Shown here: piece by piece, positions 1-11,500 of the stretch | Layout of the letters: every line of letters begins with the position of its first letter | How positions within the stretch are numbered: position 1 is the first letter of the stretch | Made by a program: the position numbers and the translations under genes | Assembly (NCBI GenBank): GCA_004794785.1 | Contig: SJOL01001427.1 | Coordinates: forward strand, 272,208-336,207 | Length of the DNA: 64,000 nt | Reading direction: 5' to 3' | Source: Opisthorchis felineus | Taxonomy: Eukaryota > Platyhelminthes > Trematoda > Opisthorchiida > Opisthorchiidae | The notes under the pieces: generated by a model | Told to the model about the DNA's origin: nothing | The model's input: only the letters and a program-made list of their open reading frames with translations | Databases searched by the model: none

Positions 1-1300
1 TCGGCCGGACGCTCAGGAATTGAGCCAACTGCACGCTCTAGCATGGGTCTGTCGACGTAGTGCGCTGGAAGGCAACGGATACACAGGGTTAACTCAGAAA
101 CAGCGTCACGCAAAGACACAGCAAGCACGACGCACAGATAGGAAGGCAGAACGACCGCGGTGAAGTAACAGGTGTGTTCGACTACAGTGCTCCCTGGCCG
201 CACAATGCTCTTACCTGCAAAATATTTGCGAGTGGAATAAAACTTTTCACGCCAAAATGTTACATTTTGTTGCGTATGTGCTCAAATCAAAAAACCATCC
301 TAATCTACGTTCATATTTTTGTAGCTCACCAAATTTCATCGTCCACTGAAGCAATCATACCTCTGGCGGAAAAATTCTGATGGAGTACCTTCTTAGAATA
401 ACTGGGACCTCTGGATGCCTAGACAGGGCTCAAAATTTTGGACCGGTATTCTGAACTCATTTGCCTGTCTGTTTTAGTCTATCAGGGACACGTCGTATCT
501 TTGGAAAACTTAATTTCACTGTGCGAATACTGAGCGCCCAAGAGACACAAGGCCAAACTCGTAGGCCACTTGAGGCGCTCCCGCGATTGTGCATGTTTAC
601 CCTGGACAAAAACCTTAACATCGTGTTTCCTCCTGTCATTTCCCAAAATAATTAATATAAAATATGCGGCAGCACTGATTCTTCTTTTATTACACAATGA
701 TTCACGGAGGACCCATTAAGGCCAACGTTGCTTTCCATCAAGAAACTACGCAAATTGTTCCAATGGTCAATGTTCTAGCAGGTGGGTTACGCAGTTGATT
801 GGTGTCGAGCAAAACCAGCGTCCGAAAATTCCAGAAACCGAGGAAACTGGGTGAATTGTGAGGCCTGGCGGACAGGTTTGGCTAAATTGACAGTCGTCAT
901 CTTTCCGAACAGCGATGCGACCAGGCTTGCGACATGGTGAGAACAGATTTCGCATCAGTCAAAACCGTTCCATGTTTAAAATGCCATTTAATTGAGGGAT
1001 GTAACATTATGGCGCACTATTTGATACCTCCCCAACGGTTAGCCACTTGTCTGCCTCGTAAGAGGCAAACATTCTCGCTTCCAACGAAGACACCCAGTAT
1101 TGCAGCCGTGGATAGTAGCCGTTTAGCTCAACATAATAATGTGAGATTCATTTCTGAACTTTAAGGGGGCATACCAATTACCACTGACCTGGTTGATTGC
1201 TGACGAGCGGTTATAAGTAGCTCGTCACATGTGATTATTTTGTGGTTAGTAAGAATCAACCACAAAACTAGAATTACGTTTTCTCCAAGGGCGGGGAGTG
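1..1300. other. no recognisable gene
   Basis: Short open frames (60-76 codons) occur on both strands, but none shows a recognisable domain, splice-bounded exon or codon pattern. I see no tandem repeat or RNA gene here. It is the left flank of the SINE/Gypsy nest that starts at 1301. Confidence 0.5.
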
Positions 1301-1403
1301 GGCGAGATGGCTTGGTGGTTAGAGCGCGAATTTACTGACCTGAAGGTCCGTGGTTCGAGCCGGACCTCTGCCTCTCGATTTCACCTGTCTGGGCTTGGGC
1401 AAC
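1301..1403 (+). repeat. tRNA-derived SINE, 3' part missing
   Basis: The first 75 bp resemble a tRNA gene: an A-box-like stretch (TGGCTTGGTGGTTAGAG) and a B-box-like stretch (GGTTCGAGCC) at roughly tRNA spacing. The same head followed by the same body start (GGGCTTGGGCAA) recurs on the minus strand at 28363-28542, where the element is complete, so this is a dispersed SINE and not a tRNA gene. Here the body stops at 1403, exactly where the Gypsy 5' LTR begins with TGTTAGG, so the LTR element inserted into the SINE. The SINE 3' half is not found after the Gypsy element, so it was lost together with most of the 3' LTR. Confidence 0.8.
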
Positions 1404-1722
1404 TGTTAGGCGGACATCCACACGGATCCCACTTTACCGCTCGCAGTCAGGTGCTGCTACGGCCGAGAAGCTTAGTCCGCGCAAGATTGGCCAAACGTTC
1501 GAGACGCTTACCACCTCGGCATGAAGCCGAGATATGATTGGTCGAAAAGCTGGACCCAACAGCCAATCATGACCCAGTATTGGCCGAATACCGGTTGCCA
1601 ATGGCGCATCCAGAAGGCATCAGAATTTCCAGAAAGTTGTCGCCGCTTATGCTATACATATGAAGCGCCGTACAAGTGTTCTTGACTTCGTTATTGGGTG
1701 TTAATATATTTTGTGCACCTTT
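1404..1722 (+). repeat. Gypsy 5' LTR
   Basis: It begins TGTTAGGC and runs about 320 bp to just before the primer binding site. The first 39 bp recur, with about six mismatches, at 6039-6077 directly after a purine tract, which defines the LTR start. The right boundary is inferred from the primer binding site and is uncertain by a few bases. A TATA-like stretch (GCTATACATATGAAG) lies near 1650. Confidence 0.75.
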
Positions 1723-1724
1723 GG

Positions 1725-1740
1725 TGGTTATTTTGACGTG
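1725..1740 (+). other. probable primer binding site, tRNA-Trp-like
   Basis: TGGTTATTTTGACGTG follows the LTR. It fits the TGGTGACCCCGACGTG type of site (tRNA-Trp, reported for CsRn1-type elements) if several C positions have decayed to T. Placement between LTR and gag is as expected. The identity of the primer tRNA is an inference. Confidence 0.5.
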
Positions 1741-1819
1741 AACGCTAGCATGGGGGGTTCAGACCGAGAACTAAGCTGGGGAAAATACCGTTATTGCGAT
1801 TGGCGAACGGGAACTCACG

Positions 1820-2727
1820 ATGTCAATCGAACTTAATCAGCTTCGAGAACTATTGCAGCAGCAACAAAAGCAGCTTGAAGAAGCGCAACTGAAGCTCATT
1901 AAATCACCGACTCAGAGATTGCATGTCCAGACAGCAGCAGCCAGTACTGGTGGGGCTTCTGTTCCAAAACTGATGCAGCCACGGCTTCAATCGTGGAGTT
2001 CATATTCGGCCCTCTTTCTGGTCACACTTTTGGTGGCAAGCCACCCACCAGTTGGGAATAAACATTGTTATATTATTATATTATTATTATATACTGAAAC
2101 ATGTTCAAGACTGAGTTTTCCAAGTTTGATGGCGGATGGGAAGTCAGATTATTGCTGCTAAAACTCGGCACACCGGAGCATGAACGGTACACAAATTTCA
2201 CTGGCCCCAAGCTGCCCCGCGACCTCGGCTTTGATGAAATGCTCAGATCACTGTCTCAGATATTCGGCGATCAAACATCACTGTTTAATAATCGTTACTA
2301 ATGCCTAAAGTTGGTCAAGAAAGATGATGATGATCTAATAACCTTAGCCGGTGTTGTCAATCGAAAATACGAGCGCTTCAAGCTCAGCTCAATGACGGAG
2401 AATCAGTTAAAGTGTCTCATTTTTGTATCCGGTCGCCAGTCGTCCCAAGATTCTGACATCAGAACCCGGCTGCTTAATAGAACTGAACGGGACGTCGAAA
2501 TGACGTTGCAGAGCCTCACTACCGAATGTCAACGCCTCATCAACCTGAAGCACGATACTGCTATATTCGGCCAGTCACCCGTAGCTTCAAGCAGCTGTGC
2601 ACACGCAATCAAACCCAGCGCGTCAAAGAAATCTCACAACAAGCCCGATCTAAAACAGAGTAAGACTCCCACAAGTTGCTGGCATTGCGATGAGTGGCAT
2701 TTTGCTCTTTATTGCCGGTTTAGGTGA
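1820..2727 (+). pseudogene. gag: Gypsy gag, disrupted
   Basis: Encodes the structural (capsid and nucleocapsid) protein of the Gypsy element. It starts at an ATG followed by a glutamine-rich coiled-coil-like stretch, then a conserved gag core (2101-2570, with RLLLLKLGTPEHERYTNF and the QIFGDQTSLFN region). Near 2679-2717 there is a CX2CX3HX4C knuckle, and a second CX2CX4HX4C knuckle (KCARCSRRGHKEDLC) follows about 2731-2775 in the same frame, beyond a TGA at 2725. A one-base shift near 1970 and a TAA after FNNRY (about 2300) also break the frame. A 62-bp piece of repeat U interrupts it at 2037-2098. No intact product is possible. Confidence 0.85.
2037..2098 (+). repeat. 3' end of repeat U inserted in gag
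   Basis: Contains CCACCCACCAGTTGGGAATA followed by a TATTATTA-rich tail. The same terminal sequence in the opposite orientation starts the U copies at 18143 and 13638. The gag codons before 2037 and after 2100 are those expected next to each other, so this is a short 5'-truncated insertion that postdates the Gypsy element. Confidence 0.75.
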
Positions 2728-5700
2728 CCGAAATGTGCCAGGTGCAGTCGTCGTGGCCACAAAGAAGATTTATGTCGATCTCAGAGGCCGCAGCCGCCCG
2801 CACACCACCGTGCAATCGCCGCCACCACAAATCGCGGTCCAGCTCGGTGACGGCCACATTCAACTTTGATTTTGCTTGTCGAAGGATGTTTGTGACGGTT
2901 TGTAGCAACAACATCCCAGGTCATTTGCAGCTTGATACGGGCCCCGACGTCACACTGCTCGGTGAACGAATGCGGAAACGAATTGGTGAGCCTCAGGTGA
3001 AGCCGACCGAACATTGGGCCCGCAATGCTTCTGGTGGTAAATTGGAGTTGGCTGGCGAGGTTGACTGCTCCATAAGCTTGAATGGCTCGACAGCACAAGC
3101 CACGTGCTACCTGACGTCATGCCCCAAACTTGATCTCATGGGGCTGGATTGGATCGAAAAGCCGAATGTGCTGAAGAAGCCAATTAATTATATCTGCAAC
3201 CTCACGCACGCAGCATCCGTAGGTGCCCTCGAACAAACTCACGTTGTGAAGCATTCACTTGAGAACCTCCTACAATGCTATGCATCTATATTCGCCGACG
3301 AACTTGGACGGCGCACAAAAACAAGAGCCAGACTGTGCCTCCTCCCCAATGCCAAACCAGTTTTCAGGCCTAAACGCCCAGTACCATATGCAGCCTTACC
3401 TATCGTTGACCAGGAACTGGACCGTCTACAGAAGGCTGGTGTTCTCCAACCGACCAACTACTCCGCATGGGCCGCACCGATCGTGTTGGTGAAGAAGGCT
3501 AACGGGACCATCCGGTTGTGTGCAGATTTCTCTACTGGTCTCAATGCTGCACTGGATACCCACCAATACCCTCTGCCTCTTCCAGACGATTTGTTCGCGA
3601 AATTGAATGGGGGTAAATGTTTCGCGAAGATTGACTTGGCCGATGCTTACCTCCAGGTTGAAGTTGAGGAAGAATCCCGAGAACTTCTGACGATCAATAC
3701 GCACCGCGGTCTGTTCCAGTATACCCGACTGCCATTTGGTGCCAAAACAGCCCCAGCCATATTTCAGCAGATAATGGATACTATGCTGAAGGATGCTCCC
3801 GGCGTTGCTGTCTATTTGGACGATCTCATTGTCATGGGTTCCAGCCCCGACGAATTATGGCAGCGCCTTGATTACGTGCTTGGTCGCATTCAAGAATATG
3901 GCTTCAGAGTGCGCCGAGAAAAGTGCAATTTCTTCATGCAGTCGATAAAGTACCTTGGTTTTATCATTGACCAACATGGCCGCCGACCAGACCCGGAGAA
4001 CATCGAAGCTATCAAACGTATGCCAGCACCCACAGACGTGACGTCCCTCAGGTCTTTCCTAGGTCTCGTCAGTCAATACAGTTCGTTTCTGCCTGCCATG
4101 CATCGCCTCCGAGGCCCACTAAACCAGCTACTTACCAAACATCACAAGTGGACATGGTCAGAAGGCCAACGCGCCTTTGACTCTGTCAAATTCATGCTAA
4201 GTTCCGATTTGCTACTCACACACTAGGATCCATCGCTGGAAATCTTTGTGGCATCAGATGCCTGGAACTACGGAATTCGCGCTGTGATTTCACTTGCATT
4301 TCCAGGTAGCAGCCAGAAATCCATTGCACATGCGGTCAGATCCCTGACATCAGCCGAGTGCAACTACAGTCAGATAGAAAAGGGAGCTTTGGCGATCGTG
4401 TTTGCCGTTAAGAAGTTTCATAAAATGCTCTATGGCCGTCAGTTCACCCTACTGACCGATCACAAGCCACTTCCTGCTGCGTTTGGCTCGAAGAACGGCA
4501 TCCCGGCATACACAGCCAACCGCCTCCAGCGATGGGCCACCCTGATTCTGGGATATGACTTCAAGATAAAGTGCCAGTCTGCCACCATCCTCGGACAAGC
4601 CGACGCAATGTCGCGGCTCATTGCTTCAAGTAGGCCAGTAATCGCAACAATTGCATTGGAACCGGAGGTCAGTCGCGTAGTATCCGAAGCGGTTCGCATT
4701 CTCACAGTGACCGCCGGCATGGCCCACCAGGCTGACGACCAAGACTCTGTTCTGCAGCAAGTCATTAAGTTTCACCGCAATCGGTGGCCGTGTACCTGCC
4801 CAAAAGACGAACTGAGGCCTTACTTCAACCGGCGTGACGCACTATCACTAGCCGATGGAGGCCCCTTTGTTTTCAGAACGCGTTGCCATCCCAAAGAAGT
4901 TACAACAAGCTGTCCTGAATCAGTTTCATAAAGGGCACCCGGGAACAAACAGGATGAAGGCCCTTGCTCGGAGTTACGTCTACTGGCCTTTGATGGACTC
5001 CCAGATCGAGCAAGTCTCAAAATTTTACCCGAGGTGTGCTGAAGCATCCAAGTCACCCGTGAAAACCTACCTACGCTCGTGATCGCAACTGACTGAACCC
5101 TCATCTCGTCTTCACAGCGATTATGCAGGTCCAGTAGGTGGTCAACACTTTTTGGTCGTAGTCGATGCTTACAGCTAATGGCCGGACATTTTTCTGGTGA
5201 ACAGCCCCACAACTGCCACCACAGTCTTGGAGCTCTGACGATTGTTCAGTCGTTTTGGAACATCAGAGACTATTGTGTCCGAAAACGGCAGTCAGTTCAC
5301 GTCGGCGGCGTTCGCAGACCTTTGTCAGGAGTATGGCATAACGCATGGCCGCTCGCCGCCGTTTCATCCACAGTCGAATGGCCAGGCGGAAAGCTTCGTT
5401 GAAACTCTGAAGCGGGCACTTCAGAAATCTAGAGGGGATGGACCAACGGAATAGATTTTGCAAAGGTTCCTGCTAGCATATCGCACCACTCCAAACCCTA
5501 ACTCGCCTGATGGAGTGTCACCAGCACAGGCACTGCTCCGAAGGAAGGTTCGAACACCGCATGACACTATCTGGCCACAGAAAAAGCAAGCTACTCACCT
5601 CAACACCGGAATGGGAGAACAGTTCAACCGGCATCACAGAGCAACTGTGCGCTCCCTCAGCGAAGGCCAGACAGTGTTAGTTCATGACTATAGCGGCTGG

Positions 5701-5949
5701 CGACCTTCGTGGATTCCAGGACTCATCCTTCGCCGGCGCGGCAAGGCCCTCTACGAGATTCAAGTTGGCCCAGCCAGGTGGGTATGGCACACAAACCGAA
5801 TCCAGCAGACAAATGCGCAGATCCCGCCCACAGGACCGAGTGAGTTGAGTCTAGAGACGCTTCTGGACACTTTTATTCTATGCACCATCCCAGAAAATCC
5901 ATCAGCTGCCCCGTCGGAGGCCCAGCCTGGGCACGGTTTAAGACAATGA
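2724..5949 (+). pseudogene. pol: Gypsy pol (PR-RT-RH-IN), disrupted
   Basis: Polyprotein for reverse transcription and integration. Protease: LQLDTGPDV with the DTG active site at 2934-2942. Reverse transcriptase: about 3360-4020, with LPFGAKTAPAIFQ and the catalytic YLDD at 3812-3823. RNase H: about 4240-4630, with VASDA, EKGALAIVFAVKKF and LLTDHKPL. Integrase: HHCC region about 4921-5043 with GHPG, then DYAGP, ENGSQF and QSNGQAESF, and a C-terminal stretch to 5949. Breaks include a TAG at 4225, a shift near 4830, stops near 5080, 5176 and 5452, and shifts between frames. The second integrase aspartate (normally S-D-N-G) is glutamate here, and one HHCC cysteine seems replaced by tyrosine (FYPRC). 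The copy is inactive. Confidence 0.92.
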
Positions 5950-6027
5950 CTCTGGACAGACAGGATCCGCAAGCCAGTGAGGCCCCCGCAAGTGAACCCT
6001 CGGCTTTGAAGCTACGTCAACAATCTT

Positions 6028-6077
6028 AAAGGGTGAGGTGTTAGGCAGAATTTCACACGGATCCCACTATACCGCTC
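6028..6077 (+). repeat. Gypsy polypurine tract and truncated 3' LTR
   Basis: AAAGGGTGAGG (6028-6038) is a typical polypurine tract and is followed at once by TGTTAGGC, the LTR start. Homology with the 5' LTR stops around CCGCTC at 6077, so about 280 bp of the 3' LTR are missing. Unrelated sequence follows, and the lost part of the host SINE is absent too. Confidence 0.75.
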
Positions 6078-6165
6078 ATTTTAAATGCATGCCCTCTCCC
6101 CGAAGTTAATCCTACTCTATGCCGAACCTCATACTACGCCTTTTGCGATGGAGGGAAGAGAAAAT

Positions 6166-6690
6166 TTAACGGACGCTTGCGCCGCTGGCCTGAGCTTGCC
6201 CTTGTTGTAGCATATACCCCAGACAATCCTCCCATGAATCCAAAAACTCATTAGTCATAAAAACGCCAACAGTGACCCACCAAATGCGGGCGGCATGACG
6301 CCCCAGAGGCAACTCATTTTGCAAAGCCTCCACGCTTTTCTTTATGCTGTAGCTGAGCCATTCCGGGGTCACCTCATCGTACAAACACGCAACACTACGA
6401 GGCATCCCACGTTTTTCTCAGATCTCTTGCCCCCACAAGATCCAAGCTACCTTAGTTGCGCACAGTTTAACTAATGCATTTCCCTGAAAATCGCGTTTAC
6501 CCACAACCTTTCGCCCCGACCGGATACCTATTATCTCCACCTGAGTATCCATAACCTTTTTTGAAATCGAGCAGTTCCGCCTCACCGCAATAGTTAGAAA
6601 TTGTGACCACTTTCAGCTTCCTGCTATTTCGGGGCGCAGTATAACTAGTACCATAGTGACCTCTAGCAGGCATTTTGACACCTTCCTATT
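6166..6690 (-). pseudogene. unrecognised decayed coding region
   Basis: On the minus strand a frame beginning near 6548 runs through one TGA (about 6420) and continues in the same frame to a stop at 6166, giving about 120 codons. Upstream an overlapping frame from an ATG near 6688 adds about 55 codons and would join it by a single-base shift near 6560. The predicted protein has ordinary composition with motifs such as EWLSYSIKKSVEALQNE and FLDSWEDCLGYML, not the low-complexity look of chance frames. I do not recognise the family. A broken gene, a gag-like gene of an unknown element, or an old viral insertion are all possible. It lies just outside the truncated Gypsy end. Confidence 0.3.
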
Positions 6691-7757
6691 TTGGGCCACA
6701 ACGTTGTCACGGCTGCCCTATTGCCTCGTTTGAATGACAGCAATTAACCACCGTGCGCCCTCGACTGACCCAAGCATATCCTTGATCCATGCTGGTCCTA
6801 ATTTGTTACGGCTCCTTGGCCAATCCTAACTACCATGACAACCCCAACTTACTCACCCAAGATGTTCATGTACGGGGCTGTCCACGAACCCAAGTACGGC
6901 GTCGCGATGACGGTACCGCGACTGTCATACCCAGTCTGATCGTCTGTATCTCACCATATCCTTATTATTCCCCGAACGGGTGTGGGATATGCCCACAAGA
7001 TTATCCCATTCCGTTTAATTTGTGCCCGAACATTGGAGCACTGGCCACCCTATTGTGCTGCCTGCTAGTTCAGCTCATAAACCAACTAGTTCTTTCAAAG
7101 CCACTACCAAGAGAGCAGTATGCCAGTGAGGAGGAAACCTTGTCATGTACCTGATATAGAGTGTGCTGACCATCATAAAACAAACAAAAGACTTATTAGT
7201 TTTGCTGAATTCCTTTGTTTTTTTTAGCTGGACGCCTGCCGAAACAGTAGAAAACTTTTTCCTATACGGGCCGAGAATGGCTGCTCCATTTTGAGTTTGC
7301 CCAGACATGGAGGGCATGGTTACTGTTCATATAGTTTTGAGATTATTTCCAAGTGCAGTACAGATGAAAACACGTGAAGAAACCAGCTTTTCCACAAAAT
7401 TTCCCACCGTCCCTAAGGAGACGTAATGCGACGCAATTGACAGCCATTAAAATATGAATTCCGCGCCCATGGTTTACCTAGAGTACGTTTAAAGAACTAA
7501 AAAAACTTCAGTCCCATGGGGAGATTTTGAGGGTTCGAACAACTACCACCAAATACTTAAACTTCATATTCAATTTTCCCTCCTACAAACTGTGGTTTCA
7601 GAGAAATTTCGGGCTTGCGTCTAAGGAACAGCCCATTCAACCTAAATGCTGTGGACATCAAGGACAGGGAAACAGTTGCTGGAGATTTTTCTTTTCTTGG
7701 GAAACTTATCAAGCTGAAGCAGCGTCAAACCGGTAAAATTTTTGAAGATTTGCGACA
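6691..7757. other. no recognisable gene
   Basis: A 121-codon + strand frame (6789-7154) has no domain I recognise and shows proline/cysteine-rich but unstructured composition. No exon signals, repeats or RNA genes were found. Repeat U begins at about 7758. Confidence 0.4.
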
Positions 7758-8575
7758 TAAACTCAACGAGGGAGGGACAAAACAAAAGGCACCCTGGATG
7801 GCACATGATAAGAAATTCAAATTTCGGAATATGGGGAACCAGTATAGCGTATCTGGTGAAACAGCAGTGTTGCGGTGATCCGGCCCGTCAATTTGAACTA
7901 AAATTGAAAACCATTGCTGGAGTTGAGTGGTCTTGGATAGTCAAGATAATGGCCAGGGCCATGAAATATGTATGTATGACGATGAAGTGGAGGAATTAGT
8001 GATGCGGACAAATTGTAACTGGAGTCTCAGAAACACGGTGTAGAGTTAAATGTAAAGAGTTACTGGAGTCGCTGTTTGAGTGGAGTCGGTTTGGCGGATT
8101 AAAACGAACTCGCCCCAGAGGCCGCAAGAACCAGATTAAGAATTGGTCAGTAGTTGCAGCGGGCGAGAGGGTATAGTCAAGAATATGACTGGAATAGTTG
8201 CGGGTGTGCCACCAGACTGGATGTGGCAGTGCCGTGCCATTATTTTACTGGCATACTTCGGTTTCTGGACAGCCCCGTAACGGACGTCATGTTTGTCTCG
8301 ACCAGATTGAGATGTTCCATTCTGCTGGTCGCGGGATTTTTCGGTTGGCGAATGGAATCCGCAGAGATAGAAGAAGGCAAATGTAAAACGCAAGTGTTTT
8401 CGGTTCGGCTGGAAAGCTCTTAAAATGTAAAGTACAGACCAGGTTAAGTGGATGACGGCCGTACACGGCATTCGATGCGGGTAGTGCCGAAGATTGAAGC
8501 TTAGGAAGAGGAAGAAATGGGATGAGATCATCAAAGGTCGGTTAGTTTGGGGAGATATCAGGTAGCATGGAGTCC
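7758..8575 (-). repeat. repeat U, copy 1
   Basis: Colinear with the copies at 13811-15780 and 18143-19357. Shared landmarks, read on the + strand, are GGCCAGGGCC near 7948, TGGAGTCGCTG near 8070, the best conserved block 8160-8290 (GGCAGTGCCGTGCCAT and CTTCGGTTTCTGGACAGCCC), and GGGATGAGATCATCAAAGG near 8520. The tailed end (element 3' end) is not visible on the low-coordinate side, so this copy seems truncated there. Orientation is taken from copies 2 and 3, whose simple-repeat tails lie at low coordinates. No convincing protein is encoded. Confidence 0.7.
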
Positions 8576-11500
8576 AATAATAGAAAAGATAAAGTAAAAT
8601 TTATTGCATTTAGGGCGGTGAAAACAAGTGTCTGAGTCAGACGGGATAGGAGTAGAGTTGTGTCTAGTAGCCCAGAAATCAAGGACTGGATAAGCTTGGT
8701 GAATACGAGAGACAGCAGAGTCTGCATCACTACAAGGCATTTGAGCATGACACAACTATCATGCGTGCAGCCATCGTTAATTCCTTGTGGAACGCGGAAT
8801 ACGCAGTAGGAATGTTTACACCACTAGCACCATTTTCGATATCGCTCCGTTTTGGTGTGCGTGAACCAAGTGGTCAGTCACGAATGTCAACTTCGACGAC
8901 CGAGGCCACTGCGAAAGTCACATAACGTGCTGCCAGTCGACTCGTCCAAAACCATTTCATGATTATACTCCCGGAGGCGGTTGTGGCAAAAACAGCCACG
9001 ATGGGCCATTTTTGAAGGGATTTTTGTGGAACTACGCATATTCAGTTAATATCTGTCAAAGTCGGTCAGAATAATTGAGATTGCGGTTACCATGCATGAC
9101 CTCAGGGACGAAGGCCAAAAACACTGCGCATGACGCTCCAAGTAAGCCGATAGAGTCGTGCTGATCGCGGACAAGCGAAGCAAACGCAAAGCGAAAGTAA
9201 ACACTGTTAAGTGAGTCACGTAAACGTATCCAGCTCCAAGAGGATGTTCACCGAATTCATGCCATGGTCTGTTAATGTGGTCAGCAAAGTTTCGCTAACG
9301 TGCGGTACCACAGAGCTTGACTTCTGACTTTTGTGGACAACTGGGGTGACCAAGATCTAACCGGTCATATCTGCGGTCGTCCTGATCCATCTGACATGAA
9401 GATTGTGAGCTGCTCTGTCACCCCTATTATGGTAACACCTAAATTCTGTGGACTCCGGCTCTTTCCTTTGCAGAGGATCGAAATCAGAATAACATACAAA
9501 CAAAGATAAAGCCTCTGGTGGAGGTAAAATTCCTGTTTCCGTGGGCACTGTGGTGGCACTTTCCAGGAGACCTCAGACTAATTTGGTGCTCGTAGTCTGG
9601 GCCTTAAACACTCTCAACCACGAATCACCGGAGTCTTCTACACAAATGTCCGCAATATGGGCCTCACGGGTCTGCCAACAATAGCCACATTGCATAGTTT
9701 TTTGGTGAGAGGACTGGGTAGCTTTTTATAGTATCGCGTGCTAGCCTAAGGCCGATCAGCTCCCCGAAGCAGGAGAACAAAAACAAAGTTTGAGACTACT
9801 GCAATCTTTGAATGGGAGGCCATAAAGTGATAACCACCAATTTCCTCATGGTCGATGAGACAAACCGCGCCCTTTGGAATAAAGAGATCGGGGCAATCTG
9901 GACGACATATGGACGGAAGACACCTAGCAAGAAACAAAAACGGTTAAACCCACTAAATTGAACCTGAGGGAAATACTCTTGGCCGACTGTGCGCCCAACA
10001 CTTCAAGCTAATTCGATCAACATATGGGCTTTTAGTTGTAACAAGTGGGGTCGAGCACATCGTCATGCGTTGGCCGCTGGTGCTTTGCCGCTCTCTTCAG
10101 TGTGCCCGGGGAACTTTGGTCACGACAGGCAACGTTTGAGCTCATATTGAGTCTAAGCGCTACTTGGCAGGCTTGTGATCAGTGGTCACAGCCGGTTCAC
10201 ATGTTGCTCATGAAAATGCGGCCGATTGGTGTTCCTGTGATAATCATGCTGTTGTTGATGTGAATAAGATTCAAGACAGTTATTTCATTCCGCTATTTAA
10301 GAAATCACCAGCAGCCAGAGACGCGCGCGCACTTCCAGTAAATTTGACCATATCTCCACCTTCCAGAAGAACTCGGTCGCTGCGGCCAACACTCAGGAGA
10401 CAGCGGTAGTTTTACCGCTTGGTTGTTGGACTTCCTTGTAAAGCCGTTTTGACTAAGCAGTGCCGCCAAGAAGTTTCAACTTTTCGGCCACTCGTTTTTA
10501 GGATGGGTTCTGTTTGGCTAATCATGAAGCCAAACTTATTGATATATTTCGATAATTGTTAGCTGTTGTTATCCGGAAAGGCCCGAGCGTCACTGTCACA
10601 ATGTGCAAATTATCAATTCAGTTCTTCCGGTTTCCGGAACGTAAACTTTGTCCGTTGGCACTGGTGCTTTAAAATCACTGGTCCAAATGATTCCAGACTA
10701 CGCAAGGCCATCCCTTCAGACAAGTATGCGGATTTTTCGGGCTAGTCAATTTTTGTCGACGTTTTGTTTCGTGTTGTTCCGATATTTTGCAACCCATTAC
10801 TGATTTAGCACGCTGTAGAGCAGGACAATTATCTTAATTCGAGAGGAAAATACCCCTCTGGGTCACCAGCACCTGAGCGACCGACAGGTATTTAAGTATG
10901 AAACAGATACAGCCGTACCAGAGCAAGGTAGTATCGAACAGGTGAGCGCGCTCACACTTTTCCCCAAACTCGCAAACCACCCGGTGCTAGAAATGGTGCG
11001 TCCGACAGGGGATGCTCATTAGCTACCGTACTCGACATGCACTTGGGGTATTTTATGGCCTCCACTGATCATAAAAAACCTTCCACGCCTTCAGCTCAGT
11101 GCCATGGGGTGCGTTCTCCGAAGGAGTGGACACATGAGCTACGTCACCTAATTCGCGTCGGTCCCCTGCCAGGACTCGCTTGCGTCCGACGCGGTTGCAG
11201 GAGGCATCCCCAGGGTTCACGCCGGAAAAAAGCTCCCTACGCAGCGCTAGAATTGTTGCCAATAAGCCAACCTTTGCTATTTAATCCGTAATTTTACCGC
11301 AGACTACGTCTCTGTAGCCCGAGCTCTCCCATATCCACGGTAGATAGAATTAGTCTTTTGGACCAATCCAGGGCAAAACTTGTCCCGCGAGTTCTCCGTA
11401 CCAGCGCAACGTAATTTACGTCCTCCATGGTCTGTGCCGCTAAAAGACATGTGCACCGATTTGGTTGCTATCCAACCTTGTGGCTGAAAGCTAAAAAACG

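Larger units (their letters stand above)
1404..6077 (+). mobile_element. Ty3/Gypsy LTR retrotransposon, decayed
   Basis: A 4.7-kb element in the order 5' LTR, primer binding site, gag with zinc knuckles, protease, reverse transcriptase, RNase H, integrase, polypurine tract and a stub of the 3' LTR. The gag and pol sequences resemble the CsRn1-like Gypsy lineage known from flatworms; this is recognition from family knowledge, not a search result. Reading frames are broken by several stops and shifts, and by an inserted repeat in gag (2037-2098), and the 3' LTR is truncated to about 39 bp, so the copy is dead. It is inserted within a SINE. Confidence 0.92.

Noticed and set aside
1301..1376. Functional tRNA gene
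   Set aside because: The same head with the same following body occurs at 28363-28542 with target-site duplications, so it is a SINE.
6789..7154. 121-codon + strand frame, proline- and cysteine-rich
   Set aside because: No domain and no sign of selection visible; kept only as unassigned sequence.
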